Source: Bacteroidota bacterium (GTDB lineage: Bacteria > Bacteroidota > Bacteroidia > Flavobacteriales > Flavobacteriaceae). From it: 8,305 bases of DNA. Made by a program: the position numbers and the translations under genes. Shown one piece after another: positions 1 through 6,094 of this stretch; within the stretch, counting starts at the first letter, position 1; each line of letters begins with the position of its first letter. Under the pieces are notes generated by a model. It did no database searches, was not told where the DNA came from, and worked only from the letters and a program-made list of their open reading frames with translations. Location of the stretch: the NCBI GenBank assembly GCA_015767395.1, contig JADWMI010000026.1, forward strand, positions 6,361 to 14,665, written 5' to 3'.

Positions 1-131
1 ATGAATATTGCACTTCTGATGCCATTATTCAATTCGCTAAAAGAAATTACAAAACCTATTTGGCTCATTACCAAGCTAGGAATCTAAAACCAATGCCGTT
101 TGATGAGTTTGTAAAAAATTACAGCAATTAA
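1..131 (+). CDS. C-terminal end of an unidentified protein (5' truncated by window)
   Basis: The third plus frame is open from the window edge to a TAA at 129-131 and gives 42 residues, beginning EYCTSDAIIQFAKRNY and ending PMPFDEFVKNYSN. The composition (mixed charged, aromatic and hydrophobic, no low complexity) looks like real protein. The other two plus frames carry stops (at 2-4, and at 85-87). I do not recognise the family from this fragment. The start and most of the gene lie outside the window. It is followed by about 57 bp of apparently empty sequence and then the IS3-family remnant, so this gene end may mark the old insertion point. Short length makes coding status likely but not certain. 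Confidence 0.5.
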   Translation, partial: EYCTSDAIIQFAKRNYKTYLAHYQARNLKPMPFDEFVKNYSN

Positions 132-188
132 TCCTATCATCTCTCGAGAATAATATCCCTAAACCTAAATTCTTAATTAACATTAAAC

Positions 189-475
189 AGGACTTACACA
201 GAAATTCTGACATTTTGTTAATGCCTATGCTACATATTTTAAATTATTAAATTCCGGCCTTTCTGTGTGTTATAGTTTAGTAAAGGATGTAATCTCCTTT
301 ATTATACCATACCTCTTAATTTAAATACTGCTAATTTAGCTAACTCTAATGTTTTAAAACTATGGTGATGAACCTCTTCAAACTTCAGTATTATAAAAAA
401 TGATCAGATACAGCATTACCCAACAATTTCATTTACTACTTATACTTTGAATGAGAAGTTTATTAGTTTTAATAT
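189..475 (-). mobile_element. Decayed, truncated IS3-family insertion sequence remnant
   Basis: The remnant has two parts. First, the left edge (about 189-213) reads GGACTTACACAGAAATTCTG, which resembles the TGGACTTACACAG-type terminal repeats I recall for IS3-family elements, and lies 11 bp beyond the transposase stop, as expected for the 3' end of the element. Second, on the minus strand from about 470 down to 225 is the degraded C-terminal part of an orfB transposase. Only this end survives: orfA, the N-terminal part of orfB and the other terminal repeat are missing, because the rpsP-rimM-tRNA terminator begins at 493. The exact right boundary is uncertain. No target-site duplication can be identified because the other end is gone. 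This remnant accounts for most of the gene-free stretch 132-492; 132-188 shows nothing recognisable. Confidence 0.72.
225..467 (-). pseudogene. IS3-family OrfB transposase, C-terminal fragment, frameshifted
   Basis: Read on the minus strand with frame corrections, this gives QSISSK(G)NCW(D)NAVSDHFF followed by LKFEEVHHHSFKTLELAKLAVF, then YNTQK, then RPEFNNLKYVA and a TAG at 225-227. This follows the conserved IS3-family integrase-core ending, typically SMSRKGNCWDNAxxESFFxTLKxEE, then KTxxEAKxAIFxYIExxYN and a final P-E-F segment. Lesions seen: a TGA at 429-431 where Gly (GGA) is expected; one base missing at 418-419 in the expected Asp codon; loss of frame after about 317 with TAA at 302-304; and the usual HSxLGY segment apparently deleted near 258-262. 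Where family members carry the third catalytic acidic residue (Glu of ESFF) the fragment has Asp. It cannot encode an active transposase. Family assignment rests on remembered motifs, not an alignment. Confidence 0.75.
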
Positions 476-492
476 GACTCTTAGCCAAAATA

Positions 493-525
493 AAAACCCC
501 ATAAACATAATGTTTATGGGGTTTT
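493..525 (-). terminator. Strong intrinsic terminator closing rpsP-rimM-tRNA-Ser
   Basis: Perfect inverted repeat: CCCCATAAACA (497-507) pairs with TGTTTATGGGG (511-521) around a TAA loop (508-510). The stem is extended by four A-T pairs (493-496 with 522-525), giving 15 bp in total. Read on the minus strand the stem ends in a T run (complement of 492-496). It lies 24 bp after the tRNA 3' end. The flanking A and T tracts mean it could work in both directions and also shield the operon from transcription entering from the left. Confidence 0.9.
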
Positions 526-548
526 GTTGGTTTTTGGTTGTTTGTTAG

Positions 549-633
549 CAGAGAGGAAGGGATTCGAACCCTCGATACGTTGCCGTATACACGCTTTCCA
601 AGCGTGCGCCTTCGACCACTCGGCCACCTCTCT
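549..633 (-). tRNA. tRNA-Ser (anticodon GGA)
   Basis: The minus strand folds as a class II tRNA. The acceptor stem is AGAGAGG (633-627) with CCTCTCT (556-550), seven perfect pairs, with discriminator G at 549. The D-arm begins GCCGAGTGG. The anticodon loop is TTGGAAA with GGA at 599-597. A long variable arm, as expected for serine, includes TATACGGCAACGTAT. The T-loop is TTCGAAT. GGA reads UCC and UCU codons. The bases after the discriminator are CTA, so CCA is not encoded and must be added by a nucleotidyltransferase. The gene starts 10 bp after the rimM stop and lies before the shared terminator, so it is probably processed from the rpsP-rimM transcript. Confidence 0.96.
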
Positions 634-643
634 AAAAATTAAG

Positions 644-1177
644 TTATTCAGCGTTTAAATAGAGATCTATCAAACCTTCCGGTGCTTCAACTATAATTTT
701 ATTATTGTCTCTATCTACCTTTTTTATAAAATCATCAATCATTGGAATAAAAACATCCACACCGTTAGAATCTATTTCAAATAATGGTTGGGCCGAAGTA
801 TCGTTTACTCCAGTGATAACACCAACATAACCATAGTTTATATCTTCAATATCAAAACCAATAATTTCATGAAAATAAAACTTATCCCCTGTTAATTTTG
901 GAAGAAACTCAAGTGGTAGGTACAATCCTGACCCTAAAATAGCATCTGCATCAGCTTCAGATAAAATATCTTCAAACTGAATGCGCAATTGATTTCCTTT
1001 TTGAAGTAAACTTTCTTCAATAAAAAAAGGAACCAGATCATTGCCTAAGGCAACAAATACTGATTCCAAATTTTGATATAATTCAGGTTCGTCTGTATCT
1101 AACTTAGCTACAACTCCCCCTCTAAAACTATGTTTTCTTACAATTTTGCCTAAATAAAAACAATCTTCTTTACGCAT
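644..1177 (-). CDS. rimM: Ribosome maturation factor RimM (16S rRNA processing)
   Basis: This 177-residue protein has the two-domain RimM layout and usual length. The N-terminal RimM beta-barrel (about residues 6-92) opens with YLGKIVRKHSFRGGVV, matching the family's GKIVxxHGLRGEV. The C-terminal PRC-barrel domain (about 98-174) contains DKFYFHEIIGFDI, FIPMIDDFIKKVD and the hallmark APEGLIDLY. RimM binds ribosomal protein uS19 and the 30S head and helps 16S rRNA 3' domain maturation in the cytoplasm. The ATG at 1177 lies 27 bp after the rpsP stop, with no clear Shine-Dalgarno, which is normal for Bacteroidota. Co-transcription with rpsP agrees with the conserved rpsP-rimM pairing. The trmD and rplS genes that follow in proteobacteria are absent; a tRNA-Ser follows instead. 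Confidence 0.96.
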   Translation of the reverse strand: MRKEDCFYLGKIVRKHSFRGGVVAKLDTDEPELYQNLESVFVALGNDLVPFFIEESLLQKGNQLRIQFEDILSEADADAILGSGLYLPLEFLPKLTGDKFYFHEIIGFDIEDINYGYVGVITGVNDTSAQPLFEIDSNGVDVFIPMIDDFIKKVDRDNNKIIVEAPEGLIDLYLNAE

Positions 1178-1204
1178 TATCGTAGTACTAATTTACTTTT
1201 TTCC

Positions 1205-1777
1205 TTATTCTTGTGCAGCAGCTTGTGCGTCATCAATAGATTCAGGACCTTTTTCTTCTTCAACAACTTCTGTTGCAGCTTGCGCAGCAGCCTTTGCATC
1301 AGCTTCTTCTTTAATTGCAGCATTTGCAGCTTCGTTAGCAGCAGCAGCACGCTCTTCATTAACTTTTACTTCAGCAGCAAATGCCTTAGCTTTAGCATCC
1401 GCTTTCGCCTTATCTAAACCTTCAACTTTCGCTGTAATTTTTCCTGCTTTTTCATCAACCCAAGCTTGAAATTTTTCTTCAGCTTGCTCTTCAGTTATAG
1501 CTCCTTTTCTTACACCACCTACTAAGTGATTCTTCAACATTACACCTTTATAAGATAATATTGCTTTTGCAGTATCAGTTGGTTGTGCTCCATTTTGTAA
1601 CCACGTTACAGCTCCATCAATATCTAAATCAACTTGTGCTGGATTAGAATTTGGGTTATAAGTTCCCAATTTCTCTAAGTATTTACCATCTCTTTTTGAA
1701 CGTGCATCAGCTGCAACGATCCAATAAAATGGTTTTCCTTTCTTTCCGTGTCTTTGTAATCTAATTTTTACTGGCAT
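1205..1777 (-). CDS. rpsP: 30S ribosomal protein bS16 with long Ala/Glu-rich C-terminal extension
   Basis: Residues 1-80 are a standard bS16 domain: [20 protein letters not shown], then [23 protein letters not shown], then [21 protein letters not shown]. bS16 is a small-subunit protein that binds 16S rRNA early in 30S assembly. The protein is 190 residues, about twice the usual 80-90. Residues from about 95 onward form an extension dominated by Ala, Glu, Lys and Asp, probably helical or coiled coil, ending in an acidic tail. Long extended bS16 proteins are common in Bacteroidota, so this is a lineage trait, not a fusion artefact. The extension's function is unknown to me. The ATG at 1777 is chosen because MPVKIRL is the universal bS16 start. 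It heads the rpsP-rimM-tRNA-Ser unit, with a promoter box at 1827-1834. Confidence 0.97.
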   Translation of the reverse strand: MPVKIRLQRHGKKGKPFYWIVAADARSKRDGKYLEKLGTYNPNSNPAQVDLDIDGAVTWLQNGAQPTDTAKAILSYKGVMLKNHLVGGVRKGAITEEQAEEKFQAWVDEKAGKITAKVEGLDKAKADAKAKAFAAEVKVNEERAAAANEAANAAIKEEADAKAAAQAATEVVEEEKGPESIDDAQAAAQE

Positions 1778-1792
1778 TCTTTTTTAATTTTT

Positions 1793-1807
1793 AAGGTTCT
1801 CGACCTT
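1793..1807 (-). other. Small hairpin in the rpsP 5' leader
   Basis: AAGGT and ACCTT arms (5 bp) around a 5-nt loop, about 16 nt upstream of the rpsP ATG. If transcription begins just after the TATATTTG box, the leader is about 40-45 nt and contains this hairpin. A role in translational control of the ribosomal protein gene is possible but unsupported. The stem is short and could be chance. Confidence 0.25.
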
Positions 1808-1826
1808 GGTTATAAATTTAAGTGTG

Positions 1827-1834
1827 CAAATATA
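1827..1834 (-). promoter_or_regulatory. Probable flavobacterial -7 promoter box for rpsP-rimM-tRNA
   Basis: The minus strand reads TATATTTG here, an exact match to the Bacteroidota primary sigma factor -7 consensus TAnnTTTG. It is about 50 bp upstream of the rpsP start. A TTTG lies 12 nt further upstream (1847-1850), closer than the roughly 17-23 nt spacing expected for the -33 element. The upstream element is therefore weak or unidentified. Position and exact match make a promoter for the ribosomal unit likely. Confidence 0.6.
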
Positions 1835-1889
1835 CTGAGATATTTTCAAATAACATACGCTATTTTACAATATTTTTCGACTAAAGATG

Positions 1890-1921
1890 TAAGTCTAAAA
1901 GCTTGAAAGTCAAAAGACTTA
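1890..1921 (-). terminator. Weak hairpin after rnfA, possible leaky terminator
   Basis: TAAGTCT (1890-1896) can pair with AGACTTA (1915-1921). An alternative local hairpin is AAGTC (1907-1911) with GACTT (1916-1920) around an AAAA loop. The stems are short, AT-rich and mutually exclusive, and no clean T run follows on the minus strand. It lies about 47 bp past the rnfA stop, where the rnf operon should end. If it fails, rnf transcripts would read into rpsP. Confidence 0.3.
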
Positions 1922-1967
1922 GGTTGAATCTAAATCTAACCAACAACAACCAACTCTAAACCAACAG

Positions 1968-2543
1968 TTAAACCAATCCTGTAAATCCTAAAAAAGCCAA
2001 TGACAAAAGGCCCGCTACCAATAAATTAATTGGCACACCTTTCATCCCTTCTGGAATATTGGCCAATTCTAAATGTTCACGAATACTAGCAAAAACAATC
2101 AATGCCAATCCAAAACCTATAGAGTTAGAAACTGCAAAAAATACTGCTTTCAACAAGCTTCCACCGTCTAATCCTAAAGCCAAAATAGCGACTCCTAACA
2201 CTGCACAGTTTGTGGTAATTAATGGTAAAAAAACGCCCAATGCTTGGTATAATGGCGGACTTACTTTTTTTAGAATTATTTCAACCATTTGTACCAATGC
2301 GGCAATTACCAATATAAATGTAATTGTTCTTAAATAATCTAAACCAGCTGGAACTAAGATAAATTCGTGTAATAGATAGGTTACCATTGTTGCCAATGTC
2401 ATTACAAATAACACCGCTCCAGACATACCAACCGAAGTAGATACTTTACTTGAAACACCTAAAAACGGGCAAATTCCTAAAAACTGAGAAAGTACAATGT
2501 TGTTTACAAAAACAGCTGCTATAAGTATAATTATATAATCCAT
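1968..2543 (-). CDS. rnfA: Rnf complex membrane subunit RnfA
   Basis: A 191-residue integral membrane protein of the RnfA/NqrE family with about six membrane helices. The best signature is FVNNIVLSQFLGICPFLGVS near the N-terminus, with FLPLITTNCAVLGVA in the middle and a C-terminal stretch ending LAFLGFTGLV. Cys25 (GICPFLG) and Cys113 (TTNCAVLG) are the conserved half-membrane cysteines. In Rnf/Nqr structures these, together with the matching pair in RnfE, hold an intramembrane iron-sulfur cluster that passes electrons across the membrane. RnfA and RnfE are homologous and insert in opposite orientations. It is distinguished from RnfE by length and by the TTNCAVLG motif. It is the last gene of the operon, starting 3 bp after rnfE. 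Confidence 0.94.
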   Translation of the reverse strand: MDYIIILIAAVFVNNIVLSQFLGICPFLGVSSKVSTSVGMSGAVLFVMTLATMVTYLLHEFILVPAGLDYLRTITFILVIAALVQMVEIILKKVSPPLYQALGVFLPLITTNCAVLGVAILALGLDGGSLLKAVFFAVSNSIGFGLALIVFASIREHLELANIPEGMKGVPINLLVAGLLSLAFLGFTGLV

Positions 2544-2546
2544 TTT

Positions 2547-3152
2547 TTAAATTATTTTAGTTGAAATTTTATTAAATAAAACGGTTAAATAAGCCAAGGC
2601 AATAAAGGCACCTGGTGGCAAAATAAATAAAATAAAGGTGTTTGCATCTTCGGGTACAAATTTGAATCCGAAGAGACTTCCGCTTCCTAATATTTCACGG
2701 GTTGCTCCTAATACTGTTAGTGCAATTACAAATCCTAGTCCCATTCCTAAGGCATCGACAATTGAGGATACAATATTATTTTTTGATGCAAATGCTTCCG
2801 CTCTTCCTAAGATTAAACAGTTTACTACAATTAACGGAATGAAGATTCCTAATTGCTCGTACAAAAAGGGTACAAATGCTTCTAAAACCATTTCAACAAT
2901 GGTTACAAACGAAGCGATAATAATGATAAACGCAGGAATACGGACTTTACTTGGTATTTGAGATTTCACCAACGAAACAACAATATTACTCATTAACAAC
3001 ACAAACATTGTTGCGACTCCCATTCCAAGCCCGTTAAATGCCGATGAGGTTACACCTAATGTTGGACACATACCCAACAACATTACAAATACTGGATTGT
3101 CTTTTACGATTCCTTTTAAGAAATTCTGGGTTTGATTTACTTTTTCAGCCAT
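2547..3152 (-). CDS. rnfE: Rnf complex membrane subunit RnfE
   Basis: A 201-residue membrane protein of the RnfE/NqrD family, the inverted-topology partner of RnfA. It has the family start FLKGIVKDNPVFVMLLGMCPTLGVTS, then IPLIVVNCLILGRAEAFASKN, then a glycine-rich helix and ATREILGSGSLFG. Cys29 and Cys112 match the pair expected to co-ligate the intramembrane iron-sulfur cluster with RnfA. The LGRAEAFASKN segment separates RnfE/NqrD from RnfA/NqrE. About six membrane helices are visible as hydrophobic runs. It lies 5 bp after rnfG and 3 bp before rnfA, so it is translated from the same message. NqrD is excluded because the operon encodes RnfB and RnfC and lacks NqrA and NqrF. Confidence 0.94.
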   Translation of the reverse strand: MAEKVNQTQNFLKGIVKDNPVFVMLLGMCPTLGVTSSAFNGLGMGVATMFVLLMSNIVVSLVKSQIPSKVRIPAFIIIIASFVTIVEMVLEAFVPFLYEQLGIFIPLIVVNCLILGRAEAFASKNNIVSSIVDALGMGLGFVIALTVLGATREILGSGSLFGFKFVPEDANTFILFILPPGAFIALAYLTVLFNKISTKII

Positions 3153-3157
3153 AATTC

Positions 3158-3754
3158 TTAATTTTTAAGTGCTATTAATGAACCATTATTTTTCATAAAC
3201 TCGTCGTATGCCATTTGAACAGCTTCACCAAAAGCACGTGAAGTAATGGTTGCACCGGTTAAAGCATCAACTTCACCTCCATCTTTGGTTACTTTTAAAT
3301 TAAATGCTGAAGGATTTTTATCTCTAAACTGCGCTAAAAACTTTTCGTCTTTCATTTTAGTTCCTAAACCAGGTGTTTCTTTTTGTTCTAACACTACAAT
3401 ATTTTGTACGGTTCCATCAGGTTTAAAACCTATCATTAATTTAATCAATCCACTAAAACCTTTTTCTGTTGAGCCAATAACAGCTGCCCCAACAAATTCA
3501 TTGTTTTCAAATGCTGGAAAAACCTCAACACTGTCTTTTGCAAAATCAGATTTTATCTTTTGAACGTCTTCAACCGGATTGTTATCAAAAGTAGGTAACA
3601 CCAATTTTAAAGCATTCACTTTCCGTTCAATTTTGCCTTTTTCAATTGGCCCAACAGTTAATTCGTTTATATATCCTAATGAAAAACCTGAAATAATAGT
3701 AATCACAAATAGTGATACTAGCATATTTATAAATGTATCTTTCTTCTTTTTCAT
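3158..3754 (-). CDS. rnfG: Rnf complex flavoprotein subunit RnfG (covalent FMN)
   Basis: A 198-residue protein with one N-terminal membrane helix (about residues 8-29) followed by an extracytoplasmic FMN-binding domain. The flavinylation motif DALTGATITS is at residues 163-172; by family precedent the FMN phosphate is esterified to Thr169, the Thr of GAT, by the transferase ApbE. Other family features are the KETPGLGTKM segment (about 126-134) and a C-terminal helix. RnfG takes electrons on the outer face and exchanges them with RnfD. NqrC is the Nqr homologue, but neighbours and length favour RnfG. It is 2 bp from rnfD and 5 bp from rnfE. No apbE gene lies in the window, so the transferase must be encoded elsewhere. 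Confidence 0.94.
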   Translation of the reverse strand: MKKKKDTFINMLVSLFVITIISGFSLGYINELTVGPIEKGKIERKVNALKLVLPTFDNNPVEDVQKIKSDFAKDSVEVFPAFENNEFVGAAVIGSTEKGFSGLIKLMIGFKPDGTVQNIVVLEQKETPGLGTKMKDEKFLAQFRDKNPSAFNLKVTKDGGEVDALTGATITSRAFGEAVQMAYDEFMKNNGSLIALKN

Positions 3755-3756
3755 AA

Positions 3757-4764
3757 TTACACAATTTTAGCTTTGATTTTTGAACCAAATCGACGTGGTT
3801 TAAAGTAAGTGTTGATTAATGGTACAAATGCATTCATAATAATGATACCAAATGAAACACCTTCTGGATACGCTCCAAACAATCTAATTACCACCGTAAT
3901 TACTGCAATACCAATAGCAAAAATCACCATCCCTTTCTTGGTCATTGGACTCGTAACCAAATCTGTTGCCATAAAAAAGGCTCCTAATAAAGCACCACCT
4001 GATAAAATATGAATTAATGGACTTGCATAACTTTCTGGGTCAATTACCCAAAATATTCCAGTCATAACAGCCATTGTTACTAACATCGTAACAGGAATAT
4101 GCCACGTAATTACTTTTCGTACTATTAAATAAATTCCACCTAGAAGTAAAGCTAAAGCGGACATTTCACCAATTGAACCTCCTGACAAACCTAAAAACAT
4201 CTCAATATTTGAAGGAAGGTTTGCGCTAATATTGGTCATGGTATCTCCAAACATCAATCCTTCTTTAATCATTCCCAACGGTGTTGCTCCCGTAACTGCA
4301 TCAGCTATTGTAGTATTGTTCTCAACAGCTGTTGGCCACATCGTCATTTGCACTGGAAACGAAACCAATAAAAATACACGTCCAACCAAAGCTGGATTAA
4401 AAATATTAAAACCAAGGCCACCAAACGATAGTTTGGCTACTCCAATAGCAACTAGACTCCCAACAATGATCATCCAAATTGGCAATCCTGAAGGCAAGTT
4501 AAATGCCAATAAAATTCCGGTGATTAATGCTGAACCGTCACCAATTGTTACATTGGTTTTCATTAAATATTTCTGAATTAAATATTCGAACAGCAAGCAA
4601 GAAATTACCGCCACAGCGGTAACAATAAATGCGCCAATTCCAAACACATATAGCGAAACTAAGAATGCAGGAATTAAAGCGATAACCACATCGTACATCA
4701 ATTTTTTTGATGTTCTGTCAGAATGTACGTGCGGTGAGGCCGATACTATAATAGGTTGACTCAT
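3757..4764 (-). CDS. rnfD: Rnf complex membrane flavoprotein subunit RnfD (covalent FMN)
   Basis: A 335-residue polytopic membrane protein of the RnfD/NqrB family with around ten hydrophobic helices. It opens with IIVSASPHVHSDRTSKKLMYDV, a typical RnfD start. The flavinylation motif DAVTGATPLG is at 155-164, with Thr161 as the predicted FMN attachment site. Further signatures are FGGLGFNIFNPALVGRVFL (about 114-132), FFMATDLVTSPMT (263-275) and YPEGVSFGIIIMNAFVPLIN (299-318). RnfD is a core subunit thought to couple electron flow to Na+ or H+ movement. NqrB is longer at its N-terminus, supporting RnfD. The gene starts 1 bp after the rnfC stop and ends 2 bp before rnfG. Confidence 0.95.
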   Translation of the reverse strand: MSQPIIVSASPHVHSDRTSKKLMYDVVIALIPAFLVSLYVFGIGAFIVTAVAVISCLLFEYLIQKYLMKTNVTIGDGSALITGILLAFNLPSGLPIWMIIVGSLVAIGVAKLSFGGLGFNIFNPALVGRVFLLVSFPVQMTMWPTAVENNTTIADAVTGATPLGMIKEGLMFGDTMTNISANLPSNIEMFLGLSGGSIGEMSALALLLGGIYLIVRKVITWHIPVTMLVTMAVMTGIFWVIDPESYASPLIHILSGGALLGAFFMATDLVTSPMTKKGMVIFAIGIAVITVVIRLFGAYPEGVSFGIIIMNAFVPLINTYFKPRRFGSKIKAKIV

Positions 4765-4765
4765 T

Positions 4766-6094
4766 TTAATTTTTAGAGGTTTCTAATTTTTTAATAATAT
4801 TTTTTCCGTAGCGGATATAATCTAACAACGGACGGTTTGAAGGACAAACATAGCTACAAGAACCACATTCAATGCAAGTCATAATATCTTCAGCTAAAGC
4901 TTTTTCGTACTTTCCTTTTTCCGTACAATTCATTAACAAGTGAGGTTCTAATCCCATTGGACAGACAGAAACACACTCGCCACAACGAATACAATTTTCA
5001 GCTTTCCCTCTACTCGCTTCTTCTTCTGAAATAACTAAAATTCCTGAAGTTCCTTTCGTAACGGGTACATCTGTATTTTTAATGGCTTTACCCATCATTG
5101 GTCCACCATTTACTAGTTTTCTTGTTCCTTCGGGCAAACCACCAACCACAGCAATTAAATCCTTAATAGGTGTTCCTATTTTCACCCAAAAGTTTGAAGG
5201 GTTTTCAAGCTTTTTACCGGTAACGGTAACTACACGCTCCGTTAATGGTTTGTCAAATTGAATGGCTTCATATACAGCAAATACGGTCCCTACATTGAAG
5301 GCGACTACACCAACATCTAACGGCAGACCGTTCTTAGGAACTTCTCTTCCTAAAATAGCTCTTACCAATTGTTTTTCACCACCTTGAGGATATTTCACCT
5401 GCAATGCGGCTACTTGAATTCCATCTTCTTTATTAATAATACTTTTGAAATTATGAATAGCATTCTTTTTGTTATTTTCAATTCCAATAACTGCTTTTTT
5501 TATATTTAAAGCTTTCATTAAAATTTTAATTCCAACAACAATTTCTTCTGCCTTTTCTAGCATTAAACGATGATCGGCTGTTAAGTAAGGCTCACATTCT
5601 ACACCATTAATTAAAAGGCAATCTAATTTTGTACCTTCTCTAACATTCAATTTTACTTGCGACGGAAATGTTGCGCCACCCAAGCCTACAATTCCATAAT
5701 TAGAAATCCTTTGAATAATCGCTTTTGGCTCTAATTCAATCTCCGTTTTTAAAGGTTCTACAATTTCTTCGAAATTTGAAGGGTCTTTTAAGTCGGTTCT
5801 AATAACAACACATTGTTTTTTATAACCGCTGCTATCTATAATTAAATCTAATTTGGTAACCGTACCCGCAACAGGTGAATGAATATTTGAAGATACAAAT
5901 CCACCTGATTTCGCAATCAGCTGCCCCCTCTTTACCTTCTCTTTTTTGTTTACAACTATCTCTGCAGGAATCCCAATATGTTGTGCAACAGGTACATTTA
6001 CCACCTTTGGCACTTCCATTCTTTTGATTTCTTTTGAAGACGTAATTTTATTTTCTGGAGGATGAATTCCTCCTTTTGGGAATGTTTTAAGCAT
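4766..6094 (-). CDS. rnfC: Rnf complex NADH/FMN and 4Fe-4S subunit RnfC
   Basis: RnfC is the cytoplasmic subunit that reacts with NAD(H). The 442 residues follow the family layout. An N-terminal region starts FPKGGIHPPENK and has a lipoyl-like barrel (about 33-100, with IHSPVAGTV). The Rossmann-type FMN/NADH domain contains GLGGATFP (137-144), LLINGVECEPYLTADHRLM and KYPQGGEKQL. A SLBB-type domain spans about 260-340. Finally there are two 4Fe-4S motifs: Cys368, 371, 374, 378 (CIRCGECVSVCP) and Cys407, 410, 413, 417 (CIECGSCSYVCP). The long C-terminal repeats of E. coli RsxC are absent, so this is the compact form. Its ATG overlaps the end of rnfB by 8 bp (ATGCTTAA), suggesting translational coupling. 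Confidence 0.96.
   Translation of the reverse strand: MLKTFPKGGIHPPENKITSSKEIKRMEVPKVVNVPVAQHIGIPAEIVVNKKEKVKRGQLIAKSGGFVSSNIHSPVAGTVTKLDLIIDSSGYKKQCVVIRTDLKDPSNFEEIVEPLKTEIELEPKAIIQRISNYGIVGLGGATFPSQVKLNVREGTKLDCLLINGVECEPYLTADHRLMLEKAEEIVVGIKILMKALNIKKAVIGIENNKKNAIHNFKSIINKEDGIQVAALQVKYPQGGEKQLVRAILGREVPKNGLPLDVGVVAFNVGTVFAVYEAIQFDKPLTERVVTVTGKKLENPSNFWVKIGTPIKDLIAVVGGLPEGTRKLVNGGPMMGKAIKNTDVPVTKGTSGILVISEEEASRGKAENCIRCGECVSVCPMGLEPHLLMNCTEKGKYEKALAEDIMTCIECGSCSYVCPSNRPLLDYIRYGKNIIKKLETSKN

Noticed and set aside
193..270. Inverted repeat TTACACAGAAA / TTTCTGTGTG suggesting a tiny MITE-like element
   Set aside because: The right arm (260-270) falls in the transposase codons for N-T-Q-K; the left arm is the IS end itself. 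The pairing is best read as coincidence within the IS3 remnant.
281..301. Hairpin TAAAGGA / TCCTTTA as a terminator
   Set aside because: Only 7 AT-rich pairs with a 7-nt loop, inside the decayed transposase, and no gene obviously requires it.
1177..1359. Minus-strand 60-residue Leu/Lys-rich open frame overlapping rpsP
   Set aside because: It is an alternative-frame reading of the repetitive Ala/Glu/Lys codons of the bS16 tail, with low complexity and no independent support.
1211..1417. Plus-strand 68-residue Ser/Cys/Phe-rich open frame
   Set aside because: Antisense shadow of the low-complexity rpsP tail.
1921..1967. Degenerate CTAAACC/AACAACC repeats after rnfA
   Set aside because: Units are short and irregular; no consistent period or spacer, so neither a CRISPR nor a defined tandem repeat.
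2059..4576. Several plus-strand open frames of 60-114 codons opposite rnfA, rnfE, rnfG and rnfD
   Set aside because: All are antisense to well-recognised membrane proteins; lack of stops reflects the complementary codon bias of hydrophobic segments.
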